Assembly: GCF_001425305.1 (NCBI RefSeq)
Contig: NZ_LMEE01000002.1
Coordinates: forward strand, 506,191-570,190
Direction of reading: 5' to 3'
DNA length: 64,000 nucleotides
Source: Phenylobacterium sp. Root1290
GTDB lineage: Bacteria > Pseudomonadota > Alphaproteobacteria > Caulobacterales > Caulobacteraceae
Shown here in pieces: positions 8,746 to 16,372 of the stretch (positions within the stretch are counted from its first letter, which is position 1; each line of letters begins with the position of its first letter). Below the pieces are notes generated by a model. It worked only from the letters and a program-made list of their open reading frames with translations. It ran no database searches and was not told where the DNA came from. A program made the translations under genes and the position numbers.

Positions 8746-10983
8746 TCAGAACGGCTTGCCGACGAAGAAGTAGAGCGCCGTGCGGCCGTCGTCGGTCGCC
8801 CCGGCGGTGATGAACACCGGGCCGATCACGGTGTCGGCCGCCAGGAAGACGTTGGCGCCGACCCGCACGTCATTGGCCTCTGCATCGCCGTGCCGCGCCC
8901 AGACGTTGCCGGCCACGAGAGTCGCGCCGACATAGAGCGGCACACTCAGCAAGCTCCTGGAGCTGTCGGTGAGCTTGTAGCGGTACATCCCGCGCGCGAC
9001 GGCGTAGGTCTCGCCCGTCAGTTCGTCGACCGAATAGCCGGGGAAGCTGAACGGCCCGCCCAGAGTGAACAAAGAGGCCAGCGGCAGGTCGCCCTGGATC
9101 GTGTCGCCGCCTGAGACATTGAAGTTGAAGGCCTGCCGACCGCGGCTGACGGCGTAGAGGCCGTCCAGTCGCAGGGTCTGGAAGTCGGTTTCGCTGCCCA
9201 GCGCCTCCAGGCCGACATTCCACTGTAGCCGCCCGCTCATGCCGCGGCTCGGAAAGTACGGATTGTCCAGCGTGTCGGCCCCGGCTGTCAGGAACAGCTG
9301 TCCCACGTCGAGATCGAAATCGCGTGGCGTCAGATCGCCCTCCTGGAGCGAGGCCGACCCCTTGCCGACCTCGACGCCGACCCGCACCTCGCCGACGCTT
9401 CCGAACTGCCGCCCCAAGGCCAACGAGGCCAGACCGTAGGCGGCGTCGTACTCGCCCAGGCGGAAGCCGGTGTCGTCGTAGACCTTGATCGGCCGCTTCT
9501 GCACCGACCCCATCACATCGACGAACCAGCGCTGGTAGCTGTCGAGCACCTTGAAGTACTCGGCCGAGAACAGGGTGCGTTCGCCCACCGCGCCGACAAA
9601 CCGCGCCTCTGAGCCATAGCTGTCCAATTGCACCAGCCGCAGTTCGGCGGAGAAGTCGAACTCCGTCCCGCCCTCGCTGGAGGCCGCGATGGTCATGGCG
9701 GGACGCAGGCGGTTGGCGTCGCCCGGCCGCTGGATGGCGTTGACCACCAGGCCCGTGCGCCCGTCCGCGCCTTCCTCGATCTGGTAGTCGACGCGCGAGA
9801 ACATGCCCATGGCGTAGATGTCGCGCATCGCCGTCCCGACCTCGTCGGGCGCCATCGGCTTGCCGACGAACGGCTCGATCCGCCGCAGCAGTATCTTGTC
9901 GGACAGGCGCGAGTCGTTCTCGACCCTGACGTAGTCGATGGTCGGCGGGGGCTTGTCGATGCTGGTCGCCGGGTGCGCCGGCCGCAGCGAGGCGATGCGC
10001 TGCAGGGCGCCAAGCTGCTTCTCCGACGCCGCCTTGCCGATCGCGATGAACTCCGCGCCACGCTTGAAATCGGCTGACGACAGCGAGCCGGTGTCGACGG
10101 TGATCAGGACGTCGCTGGGCTTGAGCGTCGCCAGCTGCTGGCGCTCGTTGGCCAGGATCAGCAGGGTTACGGTCTGGCCGAGAATGCCGCCGAGGCTGCG
10201 AAGCTGGTCGGCCGCCAGCAACGGCGTCTGAGTGGACACGACGATGACGACGTCGGCGCCCATCTCCCGCGCCACGTCGATCGGTACATTGGCGGACATG
10301 CCGCCGTCGACCAGCAGCCGGCCGTCCAGGCTGTAGGGCGCGAACACGCCCGGCACCGACATCGAGGCCCGCATCGCCCCGGCCAGTTCGCCACGGTCCA
10401 GCACCACCTTCTTCCCCGTCTCGATATCGGTCGCGACAGCACGGAACGGGATCGGCAGGTCGTCGAAGGTCGGGACGGCCGCGCGCACCCGCACCAGACG
10501 GCGAAGCTCCAGCAACAGGTTGGCGTCCGAGATCAACGCGTCGGGCCTGCGCAGCCGCGTGCCGGCGACCCCGACGCTGGCCTTCACCGGAAACGCGGCC
10601 TGTAACTGCTTCTCGCGATAGGTCAGCCCCTCGCGCGGCGGCGAGGTGTCGAAGATCAGGTCCCAGTCCATGGTCTCGATGGCGTGCTCGAGCTCGGCGC
10701 CGCTCATGCCCGACGCGTAGAGGCCGCCGACGATCGACCCCATCGAGGTCCCGACCACCAGGTCCGGACGAATGCCCAATTCCTCCAGCGTCTGGATCGC
10801 GCCCACATGGGCCATGCCCATCGCCCCGCCGCCCGACAGCACCAGGCCGATCTTGGGCGTTGCGGGAGGCGGCCGCTCCTGGCCGAAGGCCGGAGCGATC
10901 CAGACCCCGAGCCACATCACGCCGAGCATGCAGCTCAGGATGAGGAGGCGTTTGACGAGCGCAAGTGCATCCGCGACGGACAT
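8746..10983 (-). CDS. Patatin-like phospholipase with POTRA and outer-membrane barrel (PlpD-like, type Vd)
   Basis: A 745-aa three-part protein. After a signal peptide (hydrophobic to about residue 34) comes a patatin phospholipase domain: oxyanion motif GGGAMG (51-56), nucleophile Ser80 in GTSMG, and catalytic Asp226 in DGG. A single POTRA-like domain follows (about 350-430), then a C-terminal barrel of the BamA/Omp85 type ending in Phe. This layout matches PlpD of Pseudomonas aeruginosa, the prototype of type Vd autotransporters, which export a lipase through their own barrel. The likely role is lipolysis at or beyond the outer membrane. Both catalytic residues are intact. It has its own 166-bp upstream gap. 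Confidence 0.93.
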   Translation of the reverse strand: MSVADALALVKRLLILSCMLGVMWLGVWIAPAFGQERPPPATPKIGLVLSGGGAMGMAHVGAIQTLEELGIRPDLVVGTSMGSIVGGLYASGMSGAELEHAIETMDWDLIFDTSPPREGLTYREKQLQAAFPVKASVGVAGTRLRRPDALISDANLLLELRRLVRVRAAVPTFDDLPIPFRAVATDIETGKKVVLDRGELAGAMRASMSVPGVFAPYSLDGRLLVDGGMSANVPIDVAREMGADVVIVVSTQTPLLAADQLRSLGGILGQTVTLLILANERQQLATLKPSDVLITVDTGSLSSADFKRGAEFIAIGKAASEKQLGALQRIASLRPAHPATSIDKPPPTIDYVRVENDSRLSDKILLRRIEPFVGKPMAPDEVGTAMRDIYAMGMFSRVDYQIEEGADGRTGLVVNAIQRPGDANRLRPAMTIAASSEGGTEFDFSAELRLVQLDSYGSEARFVGAVGERTLFSAEYFKVLDSYQRWFVDVMGSVQKRPIKVYDDTGFRLGEYDAAYGLASLALGRQFGSVGEVRVGVEVGKGSASLQEGDLTPRDFDLDVGQLFLTAGADTLDNPYFPSRGMSGRLQWNVGLEALGSETDFQTLRLDGLYAVSRGRQAFNFNVSGGDTIQGDLPLASLFTLGGPFSFPGYSVDELTGETYAVARGMYRYKLTDSSRSLLSVPLYVGATLVAGNVWARHGDAEANDVRVGANVFLAADTVIGPVFITAGATDDGRTALYFFVGKPF

Positions 10984-11149
10984 CGGGGTTCACCCTGTCG
11001 GCACAGCGATGGCGCCCATCGCAAACTGAGGGCGCCCGCGGCAGGCCGCGCGCGCCCCTGGATGCTCAGGCTACAGGCCGAAACGCCGCCGACGGCATCG
11101 GGTGAAACCCCTAAGTGACGCCGCAGCGTTCCCAGGGGCGGCCGAACGC

Positions 11150-12301
11150 CTAGAAGCCGCGCGCGTCCAGCCACTCGCCGATCGCCGCCGTCGCCCGCGG
11201 CAGCAGGTCGGGCCTTTCGGCGTAGTAATGGTCGGCTCCCTCGATGTGCACGAGGGTCTTGTCGGCCGAGGCGACGGCGTCGAAAAGGCGCTGGGCATGG
11301 CTGGGCGTGCAGGCCAGGTCGGCGGTGTTGTTGATCACCAGCACCGGGCAAGAAATCCGCCCGGCGTTGACCACGCCGTTCGCACGGCTTTCGTCATAAC
11401 TCCATTGCGACAGCCACGAGCGCAGGGTCGTGAAGCGGCCAAGCCCGACTGGACCATCATTCACGATCTTCGGATCGCCCAGATAGCAGGTGTGCGGCCG
11501 GCGGTCGGACGGGTCCTGGGTCGGGTCGGTCCAGCGCACGTCGCTCATCGTACCCTGGACGACGAAACAGCGCTCGGCGTCGGGATCGCCGGCGGCCTTC
11601 AGTTCGGCGAGCTGCGCCTTGGCCCACGCGGTGATGCGGCGGTTACGGGCGATCTGCGCCTCGCGGAACCGCTGCACGAAGGCCTCCGAATAGGGCGGCG
11701 TCTCGGGGCATTTCGGGTCGTAGATGTTGAGCCCGGGATCGCGCTCGAAGGGACGTGATTCATCTAGGATCGACGGATCGAGCCACTCGGTCATGGTCAC
11801 CGACCGGCTGATGTGCGCGGCCAGCAGCATCACGCCGTCCGCCGCCTGCAGCCCGGCCCCGGCGATGTCGACCTCGTCGCCCGCCGGCGTGTGGGTGATG
11901 GTCGGGGTCTGCGCCTGGTCCTGGTAGAACAGCGACAGCGAACCGCCGCCGGACCAGCCGCCCAGCACCACCTTCTCGTAGCCGAAGCGCGTCTTCAGGT
12001 CGGCGATGCAGGCCCCCAGGTCGAGGACGCACTTCTCCATGATCAGCGCCGTGTCGTTCCCGCGGTAGCGCGGGTTGCAATAGACGACATGCCGTCCGGC
12101 CCGGGCCAGGGCCGAAACCAGCGGCAGGAAGGATCCGCCCCCGACGGGATGGCTGAACAGGATGACGGTCTTGGAGTCCCCCACGTCCGGCCGCACGCGC
12201 ATGCATTCGACGAACACCTGGCCGGTCGGCCCGCCATAGACCTCCTTCAGCCGGCTCTTATCCGCGTGGACGAAGCCGTAGGCCTCCCGAACGACCGCCA
12301 T
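11150..12301 (-). CDS. Alpha/beta hydrolase next to a TetR-controlled catabolic cluster
   Basis: A 383-aa alpha/beta hydrolase. Ser117 sits in the nucleophile elbow GWSGGG, a candidate acid residue in NNTADLACTP and a candidate His in EGADHYYAE near the C-terminus. No signal peptide is seen. The ATG at 12301 has GGGGAGGG 6-7 bases upstream. It is divergent from the TetR gene at 12385, and the 83-bp gap carries a perfect inverted repeat, so it is probably under that repressor. Together with the VOC dioxygenase-like and flavin hydroxylase genes it suggests ring-cleavage-product or ester hydrolysis in a catabolic pathway of unknown substrate. Confidence 0.87.
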   Translation of the reverse strand: MAVVREAYGFVHADKSRLKEVYGGPTGQVFVECMRVRPDVGDSKTVILFSHPVGGGSFLPLVSALARAGRHVVYCNPRYRGNDTALIMEKCVLDLGACIADLKTRFGYEKVVLGGWSGGGSLSLFYQDQAQTPTITHTPAGDEVDIAGAGLQAADGVMLLAAHISRSVTMTEWLDPSILDESRPFERDPGLNIYDPKCPETPPYSEAFVQRFREAQIARNRRITAWAKAQLAELKAAGDPDAERCFVVQGTMSDVRWTDPTQDPSDRRPHTCYLGDPKIVNDGPVGLGRFTTLRSWLSQWSYDESRANGVVNAGRISCPVLVINNTADLACTPSHAQRLFDAVASADKTLVHIEGADHYYAERPDLLPRATAAIGEWLDARGF

Positions 12302-12340
12302 CAGTCCCTCCCCTGGGGCGCGGCTTGTGGCGCCTCCAAT

Positions 12341-12360
12341 TTCTGATTACAAAATCAGAA
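12341..12360. promoter_or_regulatory. Perfect inverted repeat, probable TetR operator
   Basis: TTCTGATT-ACAA-AATCAGAA: eight-base arms with a four-base spacer, lying in the short gap between the divergent alpha/beta hydrolase and the TetR gene. A related half site (CTGATCA) follows at 12363-12369. Position and symmetry fit the operator of the adjacent TetR repressor, controlling both directions. The local sequence is AT-rich compared with its surroundings, as expected for overlapping promoters. Confidence 0.7.
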
Positions 12361-12384
12361 AAGCTGATCACAGAGTCAATCGTC

Positions 12385-13044
12385 ATGCCGCACGACGGTG
12401 AATGGGCCGCGACGACCAAGGGCGAAGCCACCGCCGCCCGCATCCGCGCGGTCGCACTGGACCAGTTCTCGCAGCTCGGCTTTGAGCGGGTGACAATGGC
12501 CGGCATCGCAAAGGCCGCACGGGTGTCGCAGCCGGCGCTGCACTACCATTTCGAGGACAAGGCCCACCTCTGGCGCAGCGCCATGCTGGGCCTGCGCGCC
12601 GTGATCCAGGAGGAGGAGCGGCTGATCGAGGCCGCCGCCGACGCGCCGCCGCTCACCCAGCTGCGGGTCGCCATGCGGCTGTTCCTGCAGATCAGCTGGA
12701 AGCACCCGGCCCTCGGCCGGATCGTGGCGCTGGAGGGCATGGCCGGGGGCGAGCGGCTGGAGTGGCTGGACCGTCACCTGCTCGGCGCGCGCAATCGCCG
12801 GCTGGCCGCCATCGCCGGCGAGGCCATCGCCGCCGGCGACCTCCTGCCCTACCCGCCCGAGCAGATCGTGGTGACGCTGCAGACCGCGGCGGTCGGGGTC
12901 ATCAACCTGGCGCCGCTGATGCGCACGACCTTCGACTGCGACGTGGCCGCCGACCGCGCCATCCACGACGAGATGATCCTGGAGGCCGTCCTCGGCGGCT
13001 TCCTGACTGAAAAGGGCCGAAGAGCCCGGGAGGAAACGCAATGA
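12385..13044 (+). CDS. TetR/AcrR-family transcriptional regulator
   Basis: A 219-aa repressor. The N-terminal helix-turn-helix (about residues 35-60) is seen as VTMAGIAKAARVSQPALHYHF, with the typical YHF ending and following K/E-rich helix. The C-terminal ligand domain is less conserved. The ATG at 12385 is chosen because an upstream in-frame ATG (12325) would run through the operator. The stop overlaps the ATG of the VOC gene (ATGA), so regulator and pathway genes form one operon. It probably represses itself, the downstream genes and the divergent hydrolase until a pathway intermediate binds. Confidence 0.92.
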   Translation: MPHDGEWAATTKGEATAARIRAVALDQFSQLGFERVTMAGIAKAARVSQPALHYHFEDKAHLWRSAMLGLRAVIQEEERLIEAAADAPPLTQLRVAMRLFLQISWKHPALGRIVALEGMAGGERLEWLDRHLLGARNRRLAAIAGEAIAAGDLLPYPPEQIVVTLQTAAVGVINLAPLMRTTFDCDVAADRAIHDEMILEAVLGGFLTEKGRRAREETQ

Positions 13045-13721
13045 GCCAGCAGCCCAACGGTATTCACCACCTCGCCTTCATGGCCGCGGACATCAAGAAG
13101 CACATCGCCTTCTTTTCCGACGTCATGGGGTGCCCGCTCGTGGCGCTCTTCGACATGCACGGCGTACCGGGCGGACTGCACGCCTTCCTGCGCCTGAACG
13201 ACCACTGCTACTTCTCGATCGTGCAACTGCCGGCCGTGGCCGACATCCCGATAGAGCTGGGCCGCACCCACGCCGGCTCCGGCGCGTTGCCAAGCGCGGC
13301 CGGCACGCTTCAGCATTTGGCCTTCGGAGTGGAGACGGAAGCCGATCTCATCGCCATGCGTGATCGCATGCGCAGCAAGGGCGTCAATGTCATCGGCCCG
13401 ATCGACCACGGCATGTGCAAGTCGATCTACTTCGCCGGCCCCGACCAGATGACCCTGGAGGTGGCCACGTCCAGCGAGACCCTCGACCCGGCCGCCTGGA
13501 TCGATCCGGCGGTGCTGGCCAAGGCCGGCATCTCCGAGGATGAGGCCGCACGTTTCAAGGCGCCCGTCGCCTATGACGGCCCAAGCCCTGTCGCGCAGCC
13601 GCCCTATGACCCGGCCATGCCGCACATGGTCTATCCGAAGGCGGTCTATGAGCAGTTGCTGGCGACGCCGGACGAAGTGCTGACTAAGATGGCCTCCTAC
13701 ACCGCCCCGCCGGTCGCCTGA
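13041..13721 (+). CDS. VOC-family protein, extradiol-dioxygenase-like
   Basis: A 226-aa vicinal-oxygen-chelate protein. The three metal ligands expected of type I extradiol dioxygenases are visible: His10 (HHLAF), His92 (QHLAFG) and Glu140 (LEVAT). There is one VOC module of about 150 residues with a C-terminal tail of about 75 residues rich in Pro/Tyr, shorter than classic two-module ring-cleavage enzymes. It may be a one-domain dioxygenase or a related lyase. It is coupled to tetR by a 4-bp overlap and followed 3 bp later by a flavin hydroxylase, which would supply a hydroxylated substrate. Confidence 0.85.
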   Translation: MSQQPNGIHHLAFMAADIKKHIAFFSDVMGCPLVALFDMHGVPGGLHAFLRLNDHCYFSIVQLPAVADIPIELGRTHAGSGALPSAAGTLQHLAFGVETEADLIAMRDRMRSKGVNVIGPIDHGMCKSIYFAGPDQMTLEVATSSETLDPAAWIDPAVLAKAGISEDEAARFKAPVAYDGPSPVAQPPYDPAMPHMVYPKAVYEQLLATPDEVLTKMASYTAPPVA

Positions 13722-13724
13722 CCG

Positions 13725-14978
13725 ATGAGCTTCGACAGCATCGACCCGCCGCTGGCCGATCGCCGGATCCCCACGGGCGGCGACTTCCTCTCGGCCAAGG
13801 CCCTGGCCGAGCTGACGCCGGACCTGCTCGTGCAGCGGATGAAGGACCTGGCGCCGCGCATCGCGGCGGCCGCGCAGGAGGCCGAGCGCCTGCGCCGCCC
13901 GGTGGACGAGATCTGGAACGCCCTGCGGGCCGCCGGCTACTTCTACCAGTTCGTCCCCAAGGCGTTCGGCGGTCTGGAGGTCACCACCGACCAGTTCATC
14001 GACATCAGCCTGCCGATCGCCGAGGCGTGTCCCTCCACCGGCTGGGCGGCGTCGTTCTGCGCCGAGCACAACTGGTTCCTGGCCCACTTCCCGGAAGAGA
14101 CCCAGCAGGCGCTGTTCGGCGGAGACTACCCCTATGTCGTCGCCCCGGTGGTCAGCGCGCCTCCGGGCAAGGCCGTGCGCGTCCCCGGCGGCTACCAGAT
14201 CTCGGCGCACTGGAAGTGGGGCACCGGCGTCATGTACGCCGACTGGATCGTCGGCAGCACGCTGCTCGTAGACGACGAGGGCCCGCCGCGGCTGCTGAGT
14301 TGCCTGCTGCCGGCGCAGGACGCCCAGGTGCTCGACACCTGGCGTGTTGCCGGCATGGTCGGCACCGGCAGCAACGACATCGTCGTCCAGGACCTGTTCG
14401 TGCCGCAGGCGCGGACCGCACGCTTCGACTTGATCGCCGCTGGCCGCGGGCCCGGCTCTCGCGGCTATGCGAACCCGATCTACAGCATGCCGATGCTGCC
14501 GTTCCTGGCGATGACCGCGGCGATCTCCGCGGTCGGGGCGGCGCGCTGCGCGTTGGGCGCCTATCGCGAGCGGCTGGCCGGCCACGTGCGGATGGGCGGC
14601 CTTTCCAGCCAATCGGACAAGCCCGCCGCCCAGATGCGGCTTGGCCGGGCCAGCACCATGATCGACACGGCCGAGGACATCATCCGCAAGGTCGGGCGCG
14701 ACAACGTCGCCGCCGGCGCGCTGGAGGGCGCCGGCCAGGTGGCCGAGCGGCTGCGCACCCGCGCCCAGGTCGCCTACGCCGTCTCGATCTGCCGTGAGGC
14801 GGTGGCGCTGCTGGCCGAGTCCGCCGGCTCCAGCGCCCAGATGCTCGACCAACCGTTCCAGCGCTCGGTGCGCGACCTCAACGTGCTGTCGAGCCACGTC
14901 GTCTTCGACGTCGACACCGCCAACGAACTGCACGGCCGCAGCCTGGTCGGCCTGCCGCCGAACTCGATGCTGATCTAG
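13725..14978 (+). CDS. Acyl-CoA-dehydrogenase-like flavin monooxygenase (HsaA/HpaB-group)
   Basis: A 417-aa protein of the acyl-CoA dehydrogenase fold. Segments such as FGGLEVTTDQFIDI, ACPSTGWAASFCAEHNW and SAHWKWGTG match two-component flavin hydroxylases (group D; HsaA and related), which use reduced flavin to hydroxylate phenolic rings. The central GSNDIVV segment and the C-terminal helices are also typical. A flavin reductase partner is not visible in the window. It is the last gene of the tetR-VOC-hydroxylase operon. An acyl-CoA dehydrogenase acting on an unusual CoA ester is the alternative. Confidence 0.88.
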   Translation: MSFDSIDPPLADRRIPTGGDFLSAKALAELTPDLLVQRMKDLAPRIAAAAQEAERLRRPVDEIWNALRAAGYFYQFVPKAFGGLEVTTDQFIDISLPIAEACPSTGWAASFCAEHNWFLAHFPEETQQALFGGDYPYVVAPVVSAPPGKAVRVPGGYQISAHWKWGTGVMYADWIVGSTLLVDDEGPPRLLSCLLPAQDAQVLDTWRVAGMVGTGSNDIVVQDLFVPQARTARFDLIAAGRGPGSRGYANPIYSMPMLPFLAMTAAISAVGAARCALGAYRERLAGHVRMGGLSSQSDKPAAQMRLGRASTMIDTAEDIIRKVGRDNVAAGALEGAGQVAERLRTRAQVAYAVSICREAVALLAESAGSSAQMLDQPFQRSVRDLNVLSSHVVFDVDTANELHGRSLVGLPPNSMLI

Positions 14979-14988
14979 GCCGCCGTCG

Positions 14989-15549
14989 CTAAGCCTCCAG
15001 CTCGATGTCCCAATAGAGATAGTCGAGCCAGCTGCGGTGCAGGTGGTGGGGCGGGAACCTGCGGCCGCGCTCCTGCAGCTCGTGGGCGCTCGGACGGCGC
15101 GGCGAGTGGAACGGGTGCATGTGCGCCTCGTGCGGCGTGCGCCCGCCCTTCATCAGATTGCAGCGCGCGCAGGCGGTGACGATGTTCTCCCAGGTCGTGC
15201 GCCCGCCGCGAGATCGAGGCACCACATGGTCGAAGGTCAGGTCCTCGCCGGCCGTGCAGTACTGGCAGGTGAAGGCGTCGCGCAGGAACAGGTTGAAGCG
15301 GGTGAAGGCCGGCGGACGGTCCTGCGGCACATAGTGCTTCAGCGAAACGACGCTGGGCAGCTTCATCGCAAAGGACGGCGAGTGGACTTCCTGGTCGTAG
15401 GTCGAGACGACATCGACGCGATCGAGGAACACCGCCTTGATCACCTCCTGCCACGGCCAGAGGGACAGCGGATAGTAGCTGAGGGGACGGAAGTCCGCGT
15501 TCAGCACAAGGCAGGGCCAGCCGGACGGCGGGTGATTAAGCACCTGCAT
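14989..15549 (-). CDS. HNH endonuclease
   Basis: A 186-aa protein with a complete zinc-ribbon HNH motif: Cys95/Cys98 in CQYC, Asp107-His108 in FDHVVPRSRGG, Asn122, then Cys127/Cys130 and Asn131 in CARCNLMKGG. The N-terminal half (LNADFRPLSYYPLSLWPW) is the widespread bacterial domain that precedes HNH in this family. The role is unknown; no restriction or phage genes are near. GGAGGG lies upstream of the ATG. A TATAAT-like -10 on the minus strand is at 15673-15678, without a clear -35. It converges with the hydroxylase, leaving 10 bp. Confidence 0.92.
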   Translation of the reverse strand: MQVLNHPPSGWPCLVLNADFRPLSYYPLSLWPWQEVIKAVFLDRVDVVSTYDQEVHSPSFAMKLPSVVSLKHYVPQDRPPAFTRFNLFLRDAFTCQYCTAGEDLTFDHVVPRSRGGRTTWENIVTACARCNLMKGGRTPHEAHMHPFHSPRRPSAHELQERGRRFPPHHLHRSWLDYLYWDIELEA

Positions 15550-15768
15550 GGTCGGCCCTCCGGGCGGGGGCGCAACCCCCTATGTCGTACGCGTAGAGAC
15601 TGAAGACAGGCCCCCTTTCGCGATCCGAGCGCTCGGCGAATCGCCCGTTTGGGGAATTCCCGTAGCCAGGGAATTATAGGCCGGTTTTTGAGACAGCTCC
15701 ATGAAATGAAGCTCGGCGGCCCCGTCCGGAGGCGCAGGCCCAGGCGGACGGGGCGCTCAGCTCAAGCA

Positions 15769-15876
15769 TTAGGCGCCGACGGCGGCGGTGGCGCCGGCCA
15801 GGCTCAGGCTGATGAAGACAAACGCAACGGCGACGCTGGCGTCGAAGAAGCGGCCGAGTTGGGTCAGAGCAGACAT
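15769..15876 (-). CDS. 35-residue hydrophobic peptide, paralogue 1
   Basis: A small gene encoding 35 residues: a short amphipathic start (LTQLGRFFD) and one hydrophobic helix ending SLAGATAAVGA. AAAGGAAAG lies 6 bases before the ATG. It aligns without gaps (offset 2) with the 37-residue peptide encoded at 16125-16238, with 15 of 35 positions identical, including FD at 11-12, SLA at 25-27, AT at 29-30 and the terminal VGA. Paralogy, ribosome-binding site and promoter together support a real gene. It is probably membrane-inserted. The function is unknown and I recognise no family. Confidence 0.72.
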   Translation of the reverse strand: MSALTQLGRFFDASVAVAFVFISLSLAGATAAVGA

Positions 15877-15935
15877 GGGGTCTTTCCTTTGTTGATCCGG
15901 AGCGGCGGGAGCCGCCTCGCGTCCATCTGGACGAT

Positions 15936-15974
15936 GTTTAGATAGGTCCGGATCTAAACAATGTACAGATACAT
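15936..15974 (-). promoter_or_regulatory. Promoter and inverted repeats upstream of peptide 1
   Basis: On the minus strand a -35-like TGTACA (15962-15967) and a -10 TATCTA (15939-15944) are 17 bases apart. A perfect repeat GTTTAGAT-N8-ATCTAAAC (15936-15959) covers the -10 and most of the spacer, placing it where a repressor would block polymerase. A second repeat, ATGTA-CAGA-TACAT (15961-15974), covers the -35. The block is strikingly AT-rich for this genome. The binding proteins are unknown. Confidence 0.55.
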
Positions 15975-16072
15975 TTTACATCGTAAGGTATTCAAAAATG
16001 CATGGAACACTGTGGGCGCTCAGCCCCTGCGGCTTTGGCCTGCCGAGCGCGGGCGCCGACCGACCGCGCAAC

Positions 16073-16100
16073 AAAAAAGGGGGCCGAAACCGGCCCCCTT
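16073..16100 (-). terminator. Rho-independent terminator of peptide 2
   Basis: On the minus strand a GGGGGCCG stem, GTTT loop and CGGCCCCC arm are followed by six T residues. It starts 25 bases after the stop of the 37-residue peptide, so that peptide is a monocistronic transcript and is not co-transcribed with peptide 1. Confidence 0.85.
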
Positions 16101-16124
16101 CGACACTGACTGAATTGTCGGCTG

Positions 16125-16238
16125 CTACGCGCCGACCGAAACCGTGGCAGCCGCCAGACTGACGCTGAGCGCAATCAGCACGAGCGGGACGACACGGTCG
16201 AAGAGACGTTCAAAACGGGTCAAACGAGCGAGAGACAT
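16125..16238 (-). CDS. 37-residue hydrophobic peptide, paralogue 2, divergent from TetR
   Basis: A small gene encoding 37 residues: basic/amphipathic start (ARLTRFERLFDR), then one hydrophobic helix ending SLAAATVSVGA. It shares 15 aligned identities with the peptide at 15769-15876. GGGAAGG precedes the ATG by about 8 bases. It has its own strong promoter (TTGACG-N16-TATCTT at 16302-16329) and its own terminator (16073-16100), so it is a compact, independently controlled unit. The probable TetR operator overlaps its -35, so it is probably repressed by the divergent TetR gene. Likely inserted in the inner membrane; function unknown. Confidence 0.77.
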   Translation of the reverse strand: MSLARLTRFERLFDRVVPLVLIALSVSLAAATVSVGA

Positions 16239-16301
16239 GACACACACCTTCCCAGTTGGAACCCTCGGGGGAGCGAGGGCTTTTGTAATTTGAACACCGC
16301 T

Positions 16302-16346
16302 AAGATAACGCCGATCTGAACGCCGTCAAGATGATCTTTACGGCGT
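16302..16346 (-). promoter_or_regulatory. Peptide 2 promoter with overlapping 27-bp palindromic operator
   Basis: Minus-strand promoter: -35 TTGACG (16324-16329), 16-base spacer, -10 TATCTT (16302-16307). The palindrome at 16320-16346 has arms ACGCCGTCAAGAT and ATCTTTACGGCGT around a central G; 12 of 13 arm positions pair. It covers the -35 and lies 26 bp upstream of the tetR ATG, so it can control both genes. The left arm also recurs as a direct repeat: TGAACACCGCTAAGAT at 16291-16306 resembles TGAACGCCGTCAAGAT at 16317-16332, suggesting a second, weaker site over the -10. Confidence 0.75.
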
Positions 16347-16372
16347 CCAGATTCAGTTTTAGAGTGATCGCC

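Noticed and set aside
12849-14933. Open frame of 694 codons antisense to the flavin hydroxylase and VOC genes
   Set aside because: The translation is low-complexity and lacks motifs; the plus-strand genes have coupled starts and recognisable families.
15649-15945. 98-codon plus-strand frame over peptide 1
   Set aside because: No ribosome-binding site; it crosses the peptide gene and its promoter and has a biased composition.
15992-16174. 60-codon minus-strand frame between the peptides
   Set aside because: It runs through the terminator and overlaps the end of peptide 2 in another frame; no ribosome-binding site.
16261-16290. Hairpin CCCTCG...CGAGGG followed by TTTTG on the plus strand, as a terminator
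   Set aside because: No plus-strand gene ends upstream; it is more likely just a 5' leader structure of the peptide 2 mRNA.
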